Positions 8,636 to 18,365 are shown, counted from the first letter of the stretch. The stretch: 64,000 nucleotides of DNA from Rhodobacter aestuarii (GCF_900156655.1 NZ_FTOG01000008.1:1-64000); one strand, 5' to 3'. The notes: generated by a model from the letters alone, not told the origin. Numbers and translations: made by a program.

Positions 8636-8652
8636 AAGTGGCGGACGGGAAG
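8636..8652 (+). repeat. att site, tRNA-Ser 3' end copy (17 bp)
   Basis: Identical to 1499-1515. It covers the CCA end, discriminator base, 3' acceptor strand and first T-stem bases of the minus-strand tRNA-Ser plus three bases beyond, so insertion leaves the tRNA functional. Confidence 0.82.
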
Positions 8653-8728
8653 GGATTCGAACCCTCGAGACGGTTCCCCGCCTACACACTTTCCAGGCGT
8701 GCGCCTTCGACCACTCGGCCACCCGTCC
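8639..8728 (-). tRNA. tRNA-Ser (anticodon GGA)
   Basis: 90 bases on the minus strand. The 5' GGACGGG pairs with 3' CCCGTCC, followed by discriminator G and an encoded CCA. The D-arm GGCCGAGTGGTCGAAGGC, the anticodon arm with loop containing TGGAAA (anticodon GGA), the long class II variable arm and the T-arm GGTTCGAATCC are all present. Its 3' end serves as the integration target of the neighbouring element. Confidence 0.97.
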
Positions 8729-8814
8729 GCCGGCGGGTTTAACGGCAAAGGCGGGCGCTCGCAAGGGGATTTGCACCCCATTTTCGATTGCCCGCCTGCG
8801 GTTTGCACATTGCC

Positions 8815-11286
8815 TTAGCGGCCGTCTCCATCCTCTGTGCCGTCGTTATCGGAAAGCCGCGCCATCGGCCCAAGTTCTGTGGGCGTTTTGTTGGGGCTTG
8901 CTGCAACTGGGGCAGGGGGCTTGGCCTCGGGCGCTTGCCCCAGAAGCGTTTCGGGATTTTTGATCCAGATATCGCGCTGCGCGAAGGGGATTTCGATGCC
9001 ATGTTCGGCGAAGCGTTCGGCGATCTGGTGGTTCATCTCCGACATGACACTCAACTTGAAATTCACATCCGACAGGATCGCGCGAATTTCAAAATCCATG
9101 CTATCGGCGCCAAAGCCCCGGAACAGCGCATAGGGCGCAGGCGTCATCATCACCAGCGGATGCGCTTGTGCGATCTCGGTCAGGATTTTCTCGACCTTGC
9201 GGGTATCGGTGCCATAGGCCACGCCCACCGGCACGATCAAACGCCCGGTTTTGTTGCCACGGGTCCAGTTTGTCACCGTGCCGGAAATCAGGTCCGCGTT
9301 GGGCACAATTACATCGGTGCGGTCGAAGGTTTCCACCACGGTGGAGCGGACCGAGATGTTTTTCACAATCCCATGCTGGCCGCCGACCTCAATCCAGTCG
9401 CCTTCGGAAATCGGGCGTTCGATCAGCAAGATGATGCCCGAAACAAAGTTCTGCACGATGGTTTGCAGGCCAAAACCAATGCCGACAGAGAGCGCACCAG
9501 CGACGATGGCAAGCGAGGAAAGGTCAATCCCGGCGGTAGAAATGGCGATCAGTGCGGCCAAGAACAGGCCCAGATAGCCAATGCCCGAGGTGATGGCGTT
9601 TTGGCCGCCTTTGTCGAGCTTTGTCTTTGGCAAGATCGTGGTTTTGAGCGCGCCTTGAAACGCACGGGTGAGCGCATAGCCGATCCCAAAGACCACCGCG
9701 AAGGTGATGAACGAGGTGGGCGAAATCCGCACCCCGCCGACCGAAACCCCGTTTTTGAAAGCGGTCCAAAGCTCGATCAGGTCTTCGACGCGGGCGCCCC
9801 AGACCAAGGCCAGAACCGGCAGCGAGGCGAGCGAGATCAGGAAGCCGCCCAGAACCGGGATCAGCGCGTCACGGCGCACATCTTCGCCCCGTGCGATGGT
9901 GACGTAAAGCTCGGCGATGAAGCGTTGCAAGATCGCGACTGTCGCGAAAAGGCCAAGCGTCAGCACGGCGGGCCAAATCAGCGCATCGGCCGCACTGATA
10001 TAGCCGATCGTGCCCAGCACCGGGGCCGCGAGCGCAATCAAGATCAGCGCGGTGCCCAGCCAGCTGAGGAGTTTGCGGCGGAAAACGCCTTCTTCGTTCT
10101 CGGAGGTATTGCGGCTTTGCCGCCGCAGGAGTTGCGCCATCCGAAAAAGTGCAATTGCGGCAAAGATTTGCAACGGTGCTTGCAGGACAGAAAGCGCGGC
10201 ATCCGCGCGTTCGGCCACCGCTTGCGCTTTGTCTGCGGCCACATTGCCCGCGCCACCAAGGAAATTTTCAGCACGGGGGGCCACCCACAGCAACACCAAT
10301 TGATGCGTGGCAAGGGCAAGCCCAAGCGACAGCGCGTGAATGCGCCCCTCGGCGCGGCCTTCCTCGCCCAATTTGAGCGCGCTTTCCACACCGCCCCGCA
10401 TCGGGAAGATGCGGGTGCCAAGCCACCAAGCCATCATCACTGTGAAAAGAAGCGTGGGCGCAATTTCAAAAAGCTCGGTCAGGATCGGCCCGAAAAGGGA
10501 GGTCTGCTTGAGGGCTATGGTCAGCAAAATTGCGCCAAAGGTCGGCAAGATCACTTGGCCGAGGGAAACCAAGGCGGAAATCACGCCGCGCCCGCGCATC
10601 GCGGTTTTGCTCAGCAAAAAGTCCGTCAGCCGTACCATCCAGCGCCGACCGCGGGCTAAAAGCACCAGCGCCATCAGCACGAGGCCCAAGATCACCGGGG
10701 CATTGTTGCGCAGCTCATCAAAATTGATCGGCTGGGTGAAGCGCCAGCGGGTCTCGTCATAGATCCATTCGCCCATCCAGCGCAGAAGCGAGGCGGCAGC
10801 AGGCCAGTTCACCGGGTTCGCAGCCGAGGGCGAAAGCCGCAGCATTTTATCGGCCTGACGTTCGCGGATCAATTTATCAATTGCGCGGATCGTGCTGTCT
10901 GCGCGGCTCGCAGCCTCGGTCGCGGTGATGCCGGGGGCTTGCAGTTTCGCCAGTTGCTCGCTGAGCTCTGTGCGGCGTTTCGCAATGGCCTCGTCTTCCG
11001 TTGCCCCTTCTTCGGGGGCGGGGCCAAGGGCGGCCAATTGGTTTTTGACCGTGGTGATCTGATCGGTATTGGCGCTTTGGGCTTCGGTCAGGGTCGCGCG
11101 CCATTTGACCATTTCAGCGCGCAATTCGTTGAGCTTTGCATCGCTCATCGTGGCTTCGGAAACGGCCTTTTCCACCTGCGTGGAAAGCTTGTCGAAAGCT
11201 TTATAATCTGGTGCGACTTCGTCTTGCGCCGCGACCGGCAGCGCCAAAACCAAAAGCAAAAGAAAGGTCTGGAGCCAAATCCGCAT
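8815..11286 (-). CDS. MscS-family mechanosensitive channel (DUF3772-containing)
   Basis: 823 residues from ATG at 11286, which overlaps the cysK stop by one base (TGATG); the longer open frame to 11499 only shadows cysK. A signal peptide ([20 protein letters not shown]) leads to a periplasmic helical region with DUF3772 character, then about ten membrane segments. The MscS core near residues 560-780 contains [20 protein letters not shown] (pore helix and gate) and the beta domain with [13 protein letters not shown]. The protein should gate ions under hypoosmotic shock at the inner membrane. The C-terminal tail is Pro/Ala-rich. Coupling to cysK suggests a shared transcript. Confidence 0.92.
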   Translation of the reverse strand: MRIWLQTFLLLLVLALPVAAQDEVAPDYKAFDKLSTQVEKAVSEATMSDAKLNELRAEMVKWRATLTEAQSANTDQITTVKNQLAALGPAPEEGATEDEAIAKRRTELSEQLAKLQAPGITATEAASRADSTIRAIDKLIRERQADKMLRLSPSAANPVNWPAAASLLRWMGEWIYDETRWRFTQPINFDELRNNAPVILGLVLMALVLLARGRRWMVRLTDFLLSKTAMRGRGVISALVSLGQVILPTFGAILLTIALKQTSLFGPILTELFEIAPTLLFTVMMAWWLGTRIFPMRGGVESALKLGEEGRAEGRIHALSLGLALATHQLVLLWVAPRAENFLGGAGNVAADKAQAVAERADAALSVLQAPLQIFAAIALFRMAQLLRRQSRNTSENEEGVFRRKLLSWLGTALILIALAAPVLGTIGYISAADALIWPAVLTLGLFATVAILQRFIAELYVTIARGEDVRRDALIPVLGGFLISLASLPVLALVWGARVEDLIELWTAFKNGVSVGGVRISPTSFITFAVVFGIGYALTRAFQGALKTTILPKTKLDKGGQNAITSGIGYLGLFLAALIAISTAGIDLSSLAIVAGALSVGIGFGLQTIVQNFVSGIILLIERPISEGDWIEVGGQHGIVKNISVRSTVVETFDRTDVIVPNADLISGTVTNWTRGNKTGRLIVPVGVAYGTDTRKVEKILTEIAQAHPLVMMTPAPYALFRGFGADSMDFEIRAILSDVNFKLSVMSEMNHQIAERFAEHGIEIPFAQRDIWIKNPETLLGQAPEAKPPAPVAASPNKTPTELGPMARLSDNDGTEDGDGR

Positions 11287-12314
11287 CAGGCAAAGACCTC
11301 CGGCAGGCGGCGCGCGGGGGCCGACATCCAGCCGGGAACGGGCAAGCCTTTCTCTGCCAAGAACGCCGGGTTGAAGAGTTTTGACTGATAGCGAGTGCCG
11401 TAATCGCATAGCACGGTGACAATCGTGTGGCCCGGACCCATTTCGCGCGCCATGCGGATCGCACCTGCGATGTTGATCCCCGCAGACCCGCCGACGCATA
11501 GCCCCTCTTCGGCAAGCAAATCAAAGATGATCGGCAGGGCCTCGGTGTCGGGAATGCAAAAGCTCATATCCGGCGTGAACCCCTCAAGGTTTGCGGTGAT
11601 CCGGCCTTGGCCGATCCCCTCGGTGATCGAGGAACCCTCGGATTTCAGGGTGCCGGTGGTGTAGAAGCTGTGCAGCGCGGCGCCTTCGGGGTCAGCCAGC
11701 GCGATTTTCACGCCCTTCGGTTGCAGCGCCATACCGGTGCCTGCCAAAGTGCCGCCCGAGCCTACGGCGGCGACAAAGCCATGCACCCCGCCTTGGGTCT
11801 GCGCCCAGATCTCTGGCCCCGTTGTTTCGATATGGGCTTGGCGGTTTGCGGTGTTGTCGAACTGATTGGCCCAGATCGCGCCGTTAGGTTCGGTTTGTGC
11901 AAGTTCTTCAGCCAAACGGCGCGAGTAGTGGACATAATTGTTGGGATTTGAAAAGGGGGCCGCGGGCACTTCGACCAGTTCCGCCCCCGCTAGACGCAGC
12001 ATATCTTTCTTTTCTTGGCTTTGCGTCTTCGGGATCACGATCACCGTGCGAAAGCCCATCGAGGCCCCCACCAGCGCCAGCCCGATCCCGGTATTGCCTG
12101 CCGTCCCCTCGACAATCGTGCCACCGGGCGCCAGTGCGCCGCGCGCCACCGCATCGCGGATGATGTAAAGCGCGGCCCGGTCTTTCACCGATTGGCCGGG
12201 GTTCATGAATTCGGCTTTGCCAAGGATCGTGCAGCCGGTGGCTTCGGAGGCCTTGCGCAGGCGGATCAACGGCGTGTTGCCGATCATCGCGGCAAGGTCG
12301 GGGGAGAAGGTCAT
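11286..12314 (-). CDS. cysK: Cysteine synthase A (O-acetylserine sulfhydrylase)
   Basis: 342 residues. Makes cysteine from O-acetylserine and sulfide using pyridoxal phosphate in the cytosol. The PLP lysine is K44 in NPGQSVKDRAA; the substrate loop is GTAGNTG (70-76), where many CysK proteins have TSGNTG; GSGGTLAGTG binds the cofactor phosphate. Length is normal. It follows trgB by 74 bases and overlaps the MscS-type gene. In Rhodobacter sphaeroides cysK lies beside trgAB and contributes to tellurite resistance, so this order supports an oxyanion/thiol-stress cluster. Confidence 0.93.
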   Translation of the reverse strand: MTFSPDLAAMIGNTPLIRLRKASEATGCTILGKAEFMNPGQSVKDRAALYIIRDAVARGALAPGGTIVEGTAGNTGIGLALVGASMGFRTVIVIPKTQSQEKKDMLRLAGAELVEVPAAPFSNPNNYVHYSRRLAEELAQTEPNGAIWANQFDNTANRQAHIETTGPEIWAQTQGGVHGFVAAVGSGGTLAGTGMALQPKGVKIALADPEGAALHSFYTTGTLKSEGSSITEGIGQGRITANLEGFTPDMSFCIPDTEALPIIFDLLAEEGLCVGGSAGINIAGAIRMAREMGPGHTIVTVLCDYGTRYQSKLFNPAFLAEKGLPVPGWMSAPARRLPEVFA

Positions 12315-12388
12315 GGTCTTCCTCGGCTCGTAAAGGGTCGCGGGGAAGAGTAGGGCGCAACTCCGCCTCTCTCAAGGGCAGAGGCTGT

Positions 12389-13528
12389 TCATCCGCCCAA
12401 TGCATCGGCGCGGAGCGGTTCGCGTATCCGCTCCAGCCAAAGCGCCAGCACGAGAAGCGGGCCGTTTTCCACCTCACCGCTTTCGATCAGCGCCATCAGA
12501 TCAGCAAAGGAAATTCGGTGGGAGCGGATATCTTCGCCCTCTGCTTCCAGCCCGCCAAGCCCCGGCGCGCTGTCAGGAATGTCACACAAGCCAATGAAAC
12601 AATAGATATATTCAGATTTGGCGCCGGGGGAGGGATAGTGGTTCGGTGCCGCAATCAACCGCCCAAGCGTGATGCCTGCTTCCTCGCCCGCTTCGCGCCT
12701 TGCGGCCTCTTCGGGTGTTTCACCGGCATCGACGCGGCCTGCGATCGCCTCCAAAGACCAAGGGTTCACATCCCCGCGCGCCAAGGGGCCGGTGCGGAAT
12801 TGTTCGACCAAAAGCACCCGGTCGCGGATCGGATCATAGGGCAAAACCACCGTCGCATCGCCCGAGACGAACGCCGCGCGTTCAAGCGGTTGGGTCATTG
12901 TGCCGTCAAAGCGGCGATGGCGCAGGCGGTAATCTTCAACCGCAAAAAACTTCGCATAGGGCGTGCGCAAGCTTTCAATCTCGATATCCGCAGGGCCGGG
13001 TTGGAAACGCAGTTGCGCGGGGCGAGGTGCTTCGGTCGCACGCAGGCGGGATGCCGCGCGCACGCGGATCATCGGATAGCGCGCCAAGGCTTGCTCCATC
13101 GGCACTTGCCCACGCAAAGCGATCACCTCGGCCACGGCCAAGGTGGCGAGCGGGCCTTTCTCTGCGGCCCAAGCCTCAAGCGTCCACAAATCGCCCACGC
13201 CCCAGCGCGCGGTGTCGGGGATGTAGACCCAAGCTTGATGTGCCGCTCCTTCCGCATCGGTCACGCTGCGCTGTTCCTTGCGGTAGCCGATCTCGTACCA
13301 ATCCAGAAGTTCGGCCTCGGCTTCGCTAATCTGGGCGATGCCGCCCGTGGTCCCCGCAGGACCTTCCACCAGCAGCGGGTAGCCCAGATCGGTGCCGTCA
13401 GCATCAAGCGCGTGTCGGACCTCGTGGCCATCAAGGCGCGCGGGTTGCAAGGGCTTGGGCGCGCCAAGCACGGCGGCAAGAAGCGGTTCATGGCACAAGG
13501 TGCCGTAAAAGAAATAAAGCTCGGTCAA
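12389..13528 (-). CDS. trgB: TrgB-like tellurite resistance protein: GGCT-like domain fused to NUDIX hydrolase
   Basis: 379 residues with two domains. Residues 1-110 begin with LYFFYGTLCHEP, the gamma-glutamylcyclotransferase/AIG2-like signature. Residues 195-370 are a NUDIX hydrolase whose box (GRVDAGETPEEAARREAGEE, 264-283) keeps every catalytic Glu and is preceded by features of ADP-ribose pyrophosphatases. It would hydrolyse a nucleoside diphosphate linked compound such as ADP-ribose; the partner domain may act on gamma-glutamyl or glutathione-related substrates. The trgA-trgB-cysK order matches the R. sphaeroides tellurite locus. The biochemical link to tellurite is not known from sequence. 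Confidence 0.88.
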   Translation of the reverse strand: MTELYFFYGTLCHEPLLAAVLGAPKPLQPARLDGHEVRHALDADGTDLGYPLLVEGPAGTTGGIAQISEAEAELLDWYEIGYRKEQRSVTDAEGAAHQAWVYIPDTARWGVGDLWTLEAWAAEKGPLATLAVAEVIALRGQVPMEQALARYPMIRVRAASRLRATEAPRPAQLRFQPGPADIEIESLRTPYAKFFAVEDYRLRHRRFDGTMTQPLERAAFVSGDATVVLPYDPIRDRVLLVEQFRTGPLARGDVNPWSLEAIAGRVDAGETPEEAARREAGEEAGITLGRLIAAPNHYPSPGAKSEYIYCFIGLCDIPDSAPGLGGLEAEGEDIRSHRISFADLMALIESGEVENGPLLVLALWLERIREPLRADALGG

Positions 13529-13561
13529 TGTTTTGCGCCCTGTTCTGCCTCGGGCGCGGGC

Positions 13562-14038
13562 TTAGTGCCAGCGTTTCCACGCCCATTCGGCCAAGATAGC
13601 CGAAACCATGCCGCCGAGAAAGAGCACCGCGATCGTGTCAAAGCGTAGCACGGCCCCAGCCATTGTCATGCCTTGGGAGAGCACATCAACCAGCGCTTCG
13701 TTGGGCATGTCATAGCGGCCACGCACCATATTGTGCATGACCTGCACCGCGCCAAGAAACAGCATGGTCCAGAACACAAGGTAAATGACGGCATGCAGAC
13801 CCCGTTCGAGCGCCCGGACAACGCCACGTCCCGGGCGTAGGCCGATCACTCGCCAGCCGACCATCAGCCCGATCGAGGCGGCAATGCCCGCAAAGCCATT
13901 CACCGCAGCGCTGATGGGCAAGTTGCGCGCCATCAACTCGGCCCCGAAAAAGCCCGTAGCCGCAAGACCTAAGCCACCAAACAGCTTCGCTGTGGTGGGC
14001 AGCTTGATCTGCGAATCGCGTAGAACAACTTTCTGCAT
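13562..14038 (-). CDS. trgA: TrgA-family membrane protein (tellurite resistance)
   Basis: 158 residues with about four hydrophobic membrane segments (from residue 20 on: KLFGGLGLAATGFFGAELMA, then IAASIGLMVGWRVI, AVIYLVFWTMLFLGAV and IAVLFLGGMVSAILAEWAW). No enzymatic motif. It is recognised as TrgA by its sequence pattern and by its place directly upstream of trgB and cysK, 33 bases before trgB. TrgA is required with TrgB for high-level tellurite resistance in R. sphaeroides; its molecular role is unknown. Confidence 0.85.
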   Translation of the reverse strand: MQKVVLRDSQIKLPTTAKLFGGLGLAATGFFGAELMARNLPISAAVNGFAGIAASIGLMVGWRVIGLRPGRGVVRALERGLHAVIYLVFWTMLFLGAVQVMHNMVRGRYDMPNEALVDVLSQGMTMAGAVLRFDTIAVLFLGGMVSAILAEWAWKRWH

Positions 14039-14152
14039 GTCTTACCCCGGCCGACCCAACAAAATGCGCGTTGAAGCCTGAGCTTGCGGGCAGATTGTGG
14101 CGTGAATCGGGACGCAATCGTGGCAGGTTGGTAAACGATCCGTGTTCAGCGT

Positions 14153-15568
14153 TCAGTTTTTTTCGCGCGCCGCATAAGCATCGAGCGCGCGGGCACGCCC
14201 TTCGGCCAAATCAACCACAGGGTCGGGCAGCCGCGCGCCCGGCGTGAGGCCCCAGCTTTTGGGCACAGCGGCAAAGAAATCTCGCGCGGTATCGGGGGCG
14301 TGGCGGTTGCCCTCGGCAATCCAGCGGCGGCGATAGGCACCGTCTTTGTCGAATTTTTCCGCCTGCGAGGCCGGGTTGAAAACGCGAAAATAGGGCGCCG
14401 CATCCGGGCCACAGCCTGCCACCCATTGCCAGCCCATCGCATTGGCCGCCGGGTCATGGTCAATCAGGCAATCTTCAAACCATTTCAGCCCCACGCGCCA
14501 ATCGGTCATCAGATGTTTGGTGAGGTAAGAGGCGGCAATCATCCGCGCGCGATTGTGCATCCGGCCTGTCACGTACAATTCGCGCATCGCGGCATCGACC
14601 AAAGGCTCACCCGTCATGCCGCGCCGCCAGCGTTCTGCATCGTCATTGTCGCCGCGCCAGGGGAAGGCATTCCATTCCGAACGCCAGTTTTCTTGCGCTA
14701 AATTCGGGAAATGGAACATCAGATGCCAAGCAAACTCCCGCCAGACGAGTTCTTTGAGGAAATGCTCGGCGCCCGCCGCGCCCTCGTGCAGCGCGCGTTG
14801 ACCCGCGTGCCAGATTTGGCCGGGCGAAATCTCGCCCCAAGCAAGGTTTTCCGAAAGCTCGGAGGTCGCCGCCTCGCCCATGAAATCGCGCCGGATCTTA
14901 TAGTCTTCGATCGGGCCCTCAAGGAAACGTGTGAGCCGTGCCTGAGCGGCTGCCTCGCCGACGCGGGCGTGTTTCGCCACCACCGCCGCGCCGCGCCGCA
15001 TATCGCGCCCAAGCGCCAAGTCTTCCAATGTTTCGCCGCGCAGGGCTGGGCCGGGGCGCAGCGATTTCACCGCTGCGAGGGGGGGGGCCACGGGAAGGCC
15101 GCGCACCGCTTTCCAAAATGGGGTGTAAACGCGGTATGGCCCGCCTTGGCCGGTTTGCACCTCCCACGGCGGGAACATCACTTGCCCGGCAAAAGAGCGC
15201 GCCTCGATCCCTTCGGCTTTCAAGGCAGATTTGATCTCGGTGTCACGCTTGATCGCCGCCGGGTCCAGATCGCGGCTCCACCAAACCGCTGCGGCACCCG
15301 CTTCCTTGGCAACCGCGCGCAGGGTCTCTAGCGCTGGGCCGCGGCGGATCACCACCGGGCAGCCAAGTGCCTCCAACCGGGGCAGGAAATCGGCCAAAGC
15401 TTCTCCCAAACGCCAGCGCGGCGCGGCGCCATAGCGCGCGGCGAGATCGTCCAAGATAAACAGCGCCAGCACCGGCCGGCCGGAAGTTTCCGCCGCGGTT
15501 AGCATCGGATGGTCCGCCAGCCGCAGATCACGGCGCAGCCACAACAAGATCGGTTTTGCGTCACTCAT
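14153..15568 (-). CDS. phrB: Deoxyribodipyrimidine photolyase (class I CPD photolyase)
   Basis: 471 residues from ATG at 15568, where the conserved beginning (MSDAKPILLWLRRDLRLADH) starts; the frame to 15655 adds an unrelated extension. The N-terminal alpha/beta domain binds an antenna chromophore. The C-terminal FAD domain shows LVWREFAWHL, MHNRARMIAASYLTKHLMTD and the DPAANAMGWQWVAGCGPDAA block that holds FAD and contacts the pyrimidine dimer. It repairs UV dimers using blue light. The gene is divergent from the PotD-like gene and shows no operon partner. Confidence 0.95.
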   Translation of the reverse strand: MSDAKPILLWLRRDLRLADHPMLTAAETSGRPVLALFILDDLAARYGAAPRWRLGEALADFLPRLEALGCPVVIRRGPALETLRAVAKEAGAAAVWWSRDLDPAAIKRDTEIKSALKAEGIEARSFAGQVMFPPWEVQTGQGGPYRVYTPFWKAVRGLPVAPPLAAVKSLRPGPALRGETLEDLALGRDMRRGAAVVAKHARVGEAAAQARLTRFLEGPIEDYKIRRDFMGEAATSELSENLAWGEISPGQIWHAGQRALHEGAAGAEHFLKELVWREFAWHLMFHFPNLAQENWRSEWNAFPWRGDNDDAERWRRGMTGEPLVDAAMRELYVTGRMHNRARMIAASYLTKHLMTDWRVGLKWFEDCLIDHDPAANAMGWQWVAGCGPDAAPYFRVFNPASQAEKFDKDGAYRRRWIAEGNRHAPDTARDFFAAVPKSWGLTPGARLPDPVVDLAEGRARALDAYAAREKN

Positions 15569-15726
15569 GCGCGCCAAATTGGGGGCGGGGAGGGCATTCG
15601 GCAAGGGCAAATGGGCAAATCGAGCCGTGCCTATTGCCTGCGACCAAGCGTTCAAACTTTCCCTTGTCGCCGCCTTTGGCGCGGTCTAGCGTGCGGCAAA
15701 ACAACTTCAACAGGGAACCCCTCCGC

Positions 15727-16779
15727 ATGAAAAAAACCTCTGTTTTGCTGGCCTCTGCCGCCTTGGCCACGGCGCTTTCTGCCCCCGTTCAAGCGGGCGA
15801 TCCAGATTTTCTGGTCTTTGACTGGGCCGGGTTTGAGGTCGAAGGCATCTTGCAAGGCTTCATCGACAAAAACGGCGATCGCCCGAGCTATTCGTTCTAT
15901 GGCGATGATGACGAGGCCTATCAAAAGCTTGCCTCGGGCTTTAAAGCCGATGTGGCTCACCCCTGTTCGCAAATGGTTTCCAAATACCGCGATGCCGGCC
16001 TGATCGAGCCGTGGGATGTGTCGAAAATCCCGGCCTATGCCACCATCGACCCGAAATTCCTGAAGTCGAAGATCTTTGCGGATGACGAAGGGGTCTGGTT
16101 TATCCCGACCGATTGGGGCGCGAGCGCGATTGCTTACAACCCCGAAGAAGTGCCCGCCGAGGATGTGGCCTCGCTTCAGGTCTTTACCAACCCGAAATAT
16201 GCGGGCCGGATGTCGCTGCCGAACTCGTCGGATGATGTTTGGGCGCTTGCCTATTTGGCGACCGGCGTGACCGATTGGACCGAGGTCACCGAAGAGCAAT
16301 TTGAAGCTGCCGCCGCGTGGCTGCGCGAAGTGCACCCGAATGTGCTGAGCTACTGGAATGACCCGTCCGAACAAGCCCAGACGATGGCTTCGGGCGAGGT
16401 GCTGATTTCGTGGTCTTGGAACGACGGCGTGGCCTATCTGCGCGCCGACAATTACCCGGTGGAGTTCCAGCGGGAGGCGGCGGAAGGCTCTTCGACGTTC
16501 ATCTGCGGCTATGTGAACCTGAAAGATGGTCCCGGCGCGGAAGAAAAAGCCTACGACTTCATGAATTCGTGGCTGCGCCCGGAATCGGCGCCCGCGCTTT
16601 TGGAAGCGATTGGCTATGGTCACTCCAGCCTGACGGCGATGGAATCCATCCCGATGGAAGAACAAGTCGCAGCCGGTATCGGCCCGATTGATGCGCCGAT
16701 CTTGCCGCAAGTGCCGAACGACCCGGAACTGCGCGAGCGCCAACTGGCCGAGTTTGAAAAGATCAAAGCGGGCTTCTGA
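15727..16779 (+). CDS. PotD-type ABC transporter substrate-binding protein (orphan)
   Basis: 350 residues. ATG at 15727 starts a clear signal peptide (MKKTSVLLASAALATALS then AxA-like cleavage after PVQA). The mature part has the type II periplasmic binding fold of the spermidine/putrescine family (FDWAGFEVEGILQGFIDKNG, GVWFIPTDWGASAIAYNPE, LISWSWNDGVAYLRADNYPV). It should capture a polyamine or similar solute in the periplasm. No ATPase or permease gene is adjacent: photolyase and serS flank it. It presumably feeds a transporter encoded elsewhere. A strong hairpin with a T-run follows its stop. Confidence 0.88.
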   Translation: MKKTSVLLASAALATALSAPVQAGDPDFLVFDWAGFEVEGILQGFIDKNGDRPSYSFYGDDDEAYQKLASGFKADVAHPCSQMVSKYRDAGLIEPWDVSKIPAYATIDPKFLKSKIFADDEGVWFIPTDWGASAIAYNPEEVPAEDVASLQVFTNPKYAGRMSLPNSSDDVWALAYLATGVTDWTEVTEEQFEAAAAWLREVHPNVLSYWNDPSEQAQTMASGEVLISWSWNDGVAYLRADNYPVEFQREAAEGSSTFICGYVNLKDGPGAEEKAYDFMNSWLRPESAPALLEAIGYGHSSLTAMESIPMEEQVAAGIGPIDAPILPQVPNDPELRERQLAEFEKIKAGF

Positions 16780-16800
16780 TCCCGATTGAGCAAAAAGAAG

Positions 16801-16831
16801 CCCCGGACAAGAGGTCTTGTCCGGGGTTTTT
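16801..16831 (+). terminator. Rho-independent terminator after the PotD-like gene (likely bidirectional)
   Basis: An 11-bp perfect stem CCCCGGACAAG / CTTGTCCGGGG with an AGGT loop is followed by TTTTT. It lies between convergent genes; A-rich sequence on the other side could let it also serve serS. Confidence 0.9.
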
Positions 16832-16849
16832 CTTTTCAAGAGCGGCGTC

Positions 16850-18139
16850 TTAGACGAGCTTGCCGTCCACCAACCGGGTTTTGCCGCCAAGGTAGGGGTG
16901 CAGCGCGGCAGGCAGGGTGACGGAGCCGTCTTCCTCTTGCCCGTTCTCCAAAACCGCAATCAAGCAGCGGCCCACCGCGAGGCCGGAGCCGTTTAGCGTG
17001 GCCACAAATTCTGGCTTGCCGCCCGCCGTGGGTTTGAAGCGGCCATTCATCCGACGCGCTTGGAATTGCCCACAGGTCGAGACCGAGGAAATCTCGCGAT
17101 AGGTGTTTTGGCCGGGCAGCCAAACTTCCAGGTCATGCGTCTTTTGTGCGCCAAAGCCCATGTCGCCGGTGCACAGCACAATCCGGCGATAGGGCAGGTT
17201 GAGCCGTTCCAGCACCGCTTCGGCGCATTTGGTCATGCGCTCATGCTCGGCCAGCGCCTCATCGGGGTGGCAGATCGTGACCATCTCCACCTTTTCAAAC
17301 TGGTGTTGGCGCAGCATGCCCGCCGTGTCTTTGCCCGCAGAGCCCGCTTCCGAGCGGAAGCAATTGGTATGCGCGGTCATCCGGCAGGGCAGGGCGCTTT
17401 CCTCCCAAACCTCGCCCGCGATCACATTGGTCAGCGTCACTTCCGAGGTGGGGATCAGCCACCAGCCATTGGTGGTTTCATAGCTGTCTTCGGCAAATTT
17501 CGGCAATTGTCCGGTGCCAAGCATCGCTTCGGAACGCACCAAAACCGGGGTGATGGTTTCTTGCAGCCCGTGTTCTTCGGTGTGCAGATCAAGCATGAAC
17601 TGCGCCAGCGCCCGGTGCACCCGCGCGACGCCTGATTTCAGCACCACAAACCGCGCGCCCGAAAGTTTGGCGGCGGTTTCAAAATCCATGTTCCCGCCGA
17701 CAGCGGGGAGCTCATAATGCTCTTTCGGCGTGAAGGCGAACGTCTTGGGCGTGCCCCAGCGGTGCACTTCGACGTTTTGATCTTCATCCGCGCCCTCGGG
17801 CACTTCGGCGAGCGGGTTGTTCGGGATCGTCAGCAGCAGATCGCGAAGTTCGGCGTCGAGCGCTGCGGCCTCCGCCTGAAGGGCTGCCACTTCGGATTTC
17901 TTTTCAGCAACCAGCGCGCGCAGGCGCTCAAATTCCGCCTCATCCCCCTTGGCTTTCGCGGCGCCCACTTGCTTGGCGGCGGCGTTTTGTGCGGCTTGCG
18001 CGGTTTCGGCCGCCAAAATCGCGGCGCGGCGCTTTTCATCAAGCGCGAGCACCGGGCCCGAAAGCGCATCGGCCCCCCGGCGCGCAAGGTCAGCATCGAA
18101 CTGGGCGGGGTTTTCGCGAATGGCGCGGATATCGTGCAT
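16850..18139 (-). CDS. serS: Serine-tRNA ligase
   Basis: 429 residues from ATG at 18139 ([15 protein letters not shown]); the longer frame adds a non-conserved extension. The N-terminal long antiparallel coiled coil (about 25-105, Ala/Lys/Glu-rich) grips the tRNA-Ser long variable arm. The class II catalytic core follows, with motif 2 ([20 protein letters not shown] then FEKVEM) and motif 3 near the C-terminus ([14 protein letters not shown]). Charges tRNA-Ser in the cytosol. Normal length and single-gene unit; the neighbouring RND genes are divergent. Confidence 0.97.
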   Translation of the reverse strand: MHDIRAIRENPAQFDADLARRGADALSGPVLALDEKRRAAILAAETAQAAQNAAAKQVGAAKAKGDEAEFERLRALVAEKKSEVAALQAEAAALDAELRDLLLTIPNNPLAEVPEGADEDQNVEVHRWGTPKTFAFTPKEHYELPAVGGNMDFETAAKLSGARFVVLKSGVARVHRALAQFMLDLHTEEHGLQETITPVLVRSEAMLGTGQLPKFAEDSYETTNGWWLIPTSEVTLTNVIAGEVWEESALPCRMTAHTNCFRSEAGSAGKDTAGMLRQHQFEKVEMVTICHPDEALAEHERMTKCAEAVLERLNLPYRRIVLCTGDMGFGAQKTHDLEVWLPGQNTYREISSVSTCGQFQARRMNGRFKPTAGGKPEFVATLNGSGLAVGRCLIAVLENGQEEDGSVTLPAALHPYLGGKTRLVDGKLV

Positions 18140-18365
18140 GGAAGCCTCCGAAACTGTTGCGAAGCGTTTAGCACAATTGCCGGGGCAGAAAAGCCCCGCG
18201 CGCGGGCAAAACGCGGCCCCTGTCATGCGAAAACATGGTGAAAAGAGCGACGGAAGTCATTGGCGGGGCTTGCGGGTCGGGCCTATACTAGCTTACATGC
18301 GCAGATATTCAAAAACCGGAATGTCAGGGCTTCCGGTCTGGCCGCCACAGGGAAGGGATGACGCC

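Larger units (their letters stand above)
1499..8652. mobile_element. tRNA-Ser-integrated element carrying a type IIG restriction-modification enzyme
   Basis: A 17-bp perfect direct repeat (AAGTGGCGGACGGGAAG) occurs at 1499-1515 and again at 8636-8652. The right copy is the 3' end of tRNA-Ser(GGA). The 7.15 kb between the copies begins with a P4-type tyrosine integrase and contains an AlpA-like regulator, two further small DNA-binding-type proteins, an orphan gene and a large type IIG enzyme, all on the plus strand. This is the standard mark of integration by recombination in a tRNA 3' end, which leaves the tRNA intact. The integrase sits at the tRNA-distal end, less usual than tRNA-proximal. 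No conjugation, capsid or toxin-antitoxin genes are seen. The boundaries are what the repeats show; mobility is inferred. Confidence 0.82.

Noticed and set aside
8788-10659. 623-residue plus-strand open frame
   Set aside because: Antisense shadow of the MscS-type gene with low-complexity Arg/Gln/Gly content.
11287-11499. 71-residue N-terminal extension of the MscS-type frame
   Set aside because: It lies wholly within cysK in another frame; the signal peptide begins at 11286.
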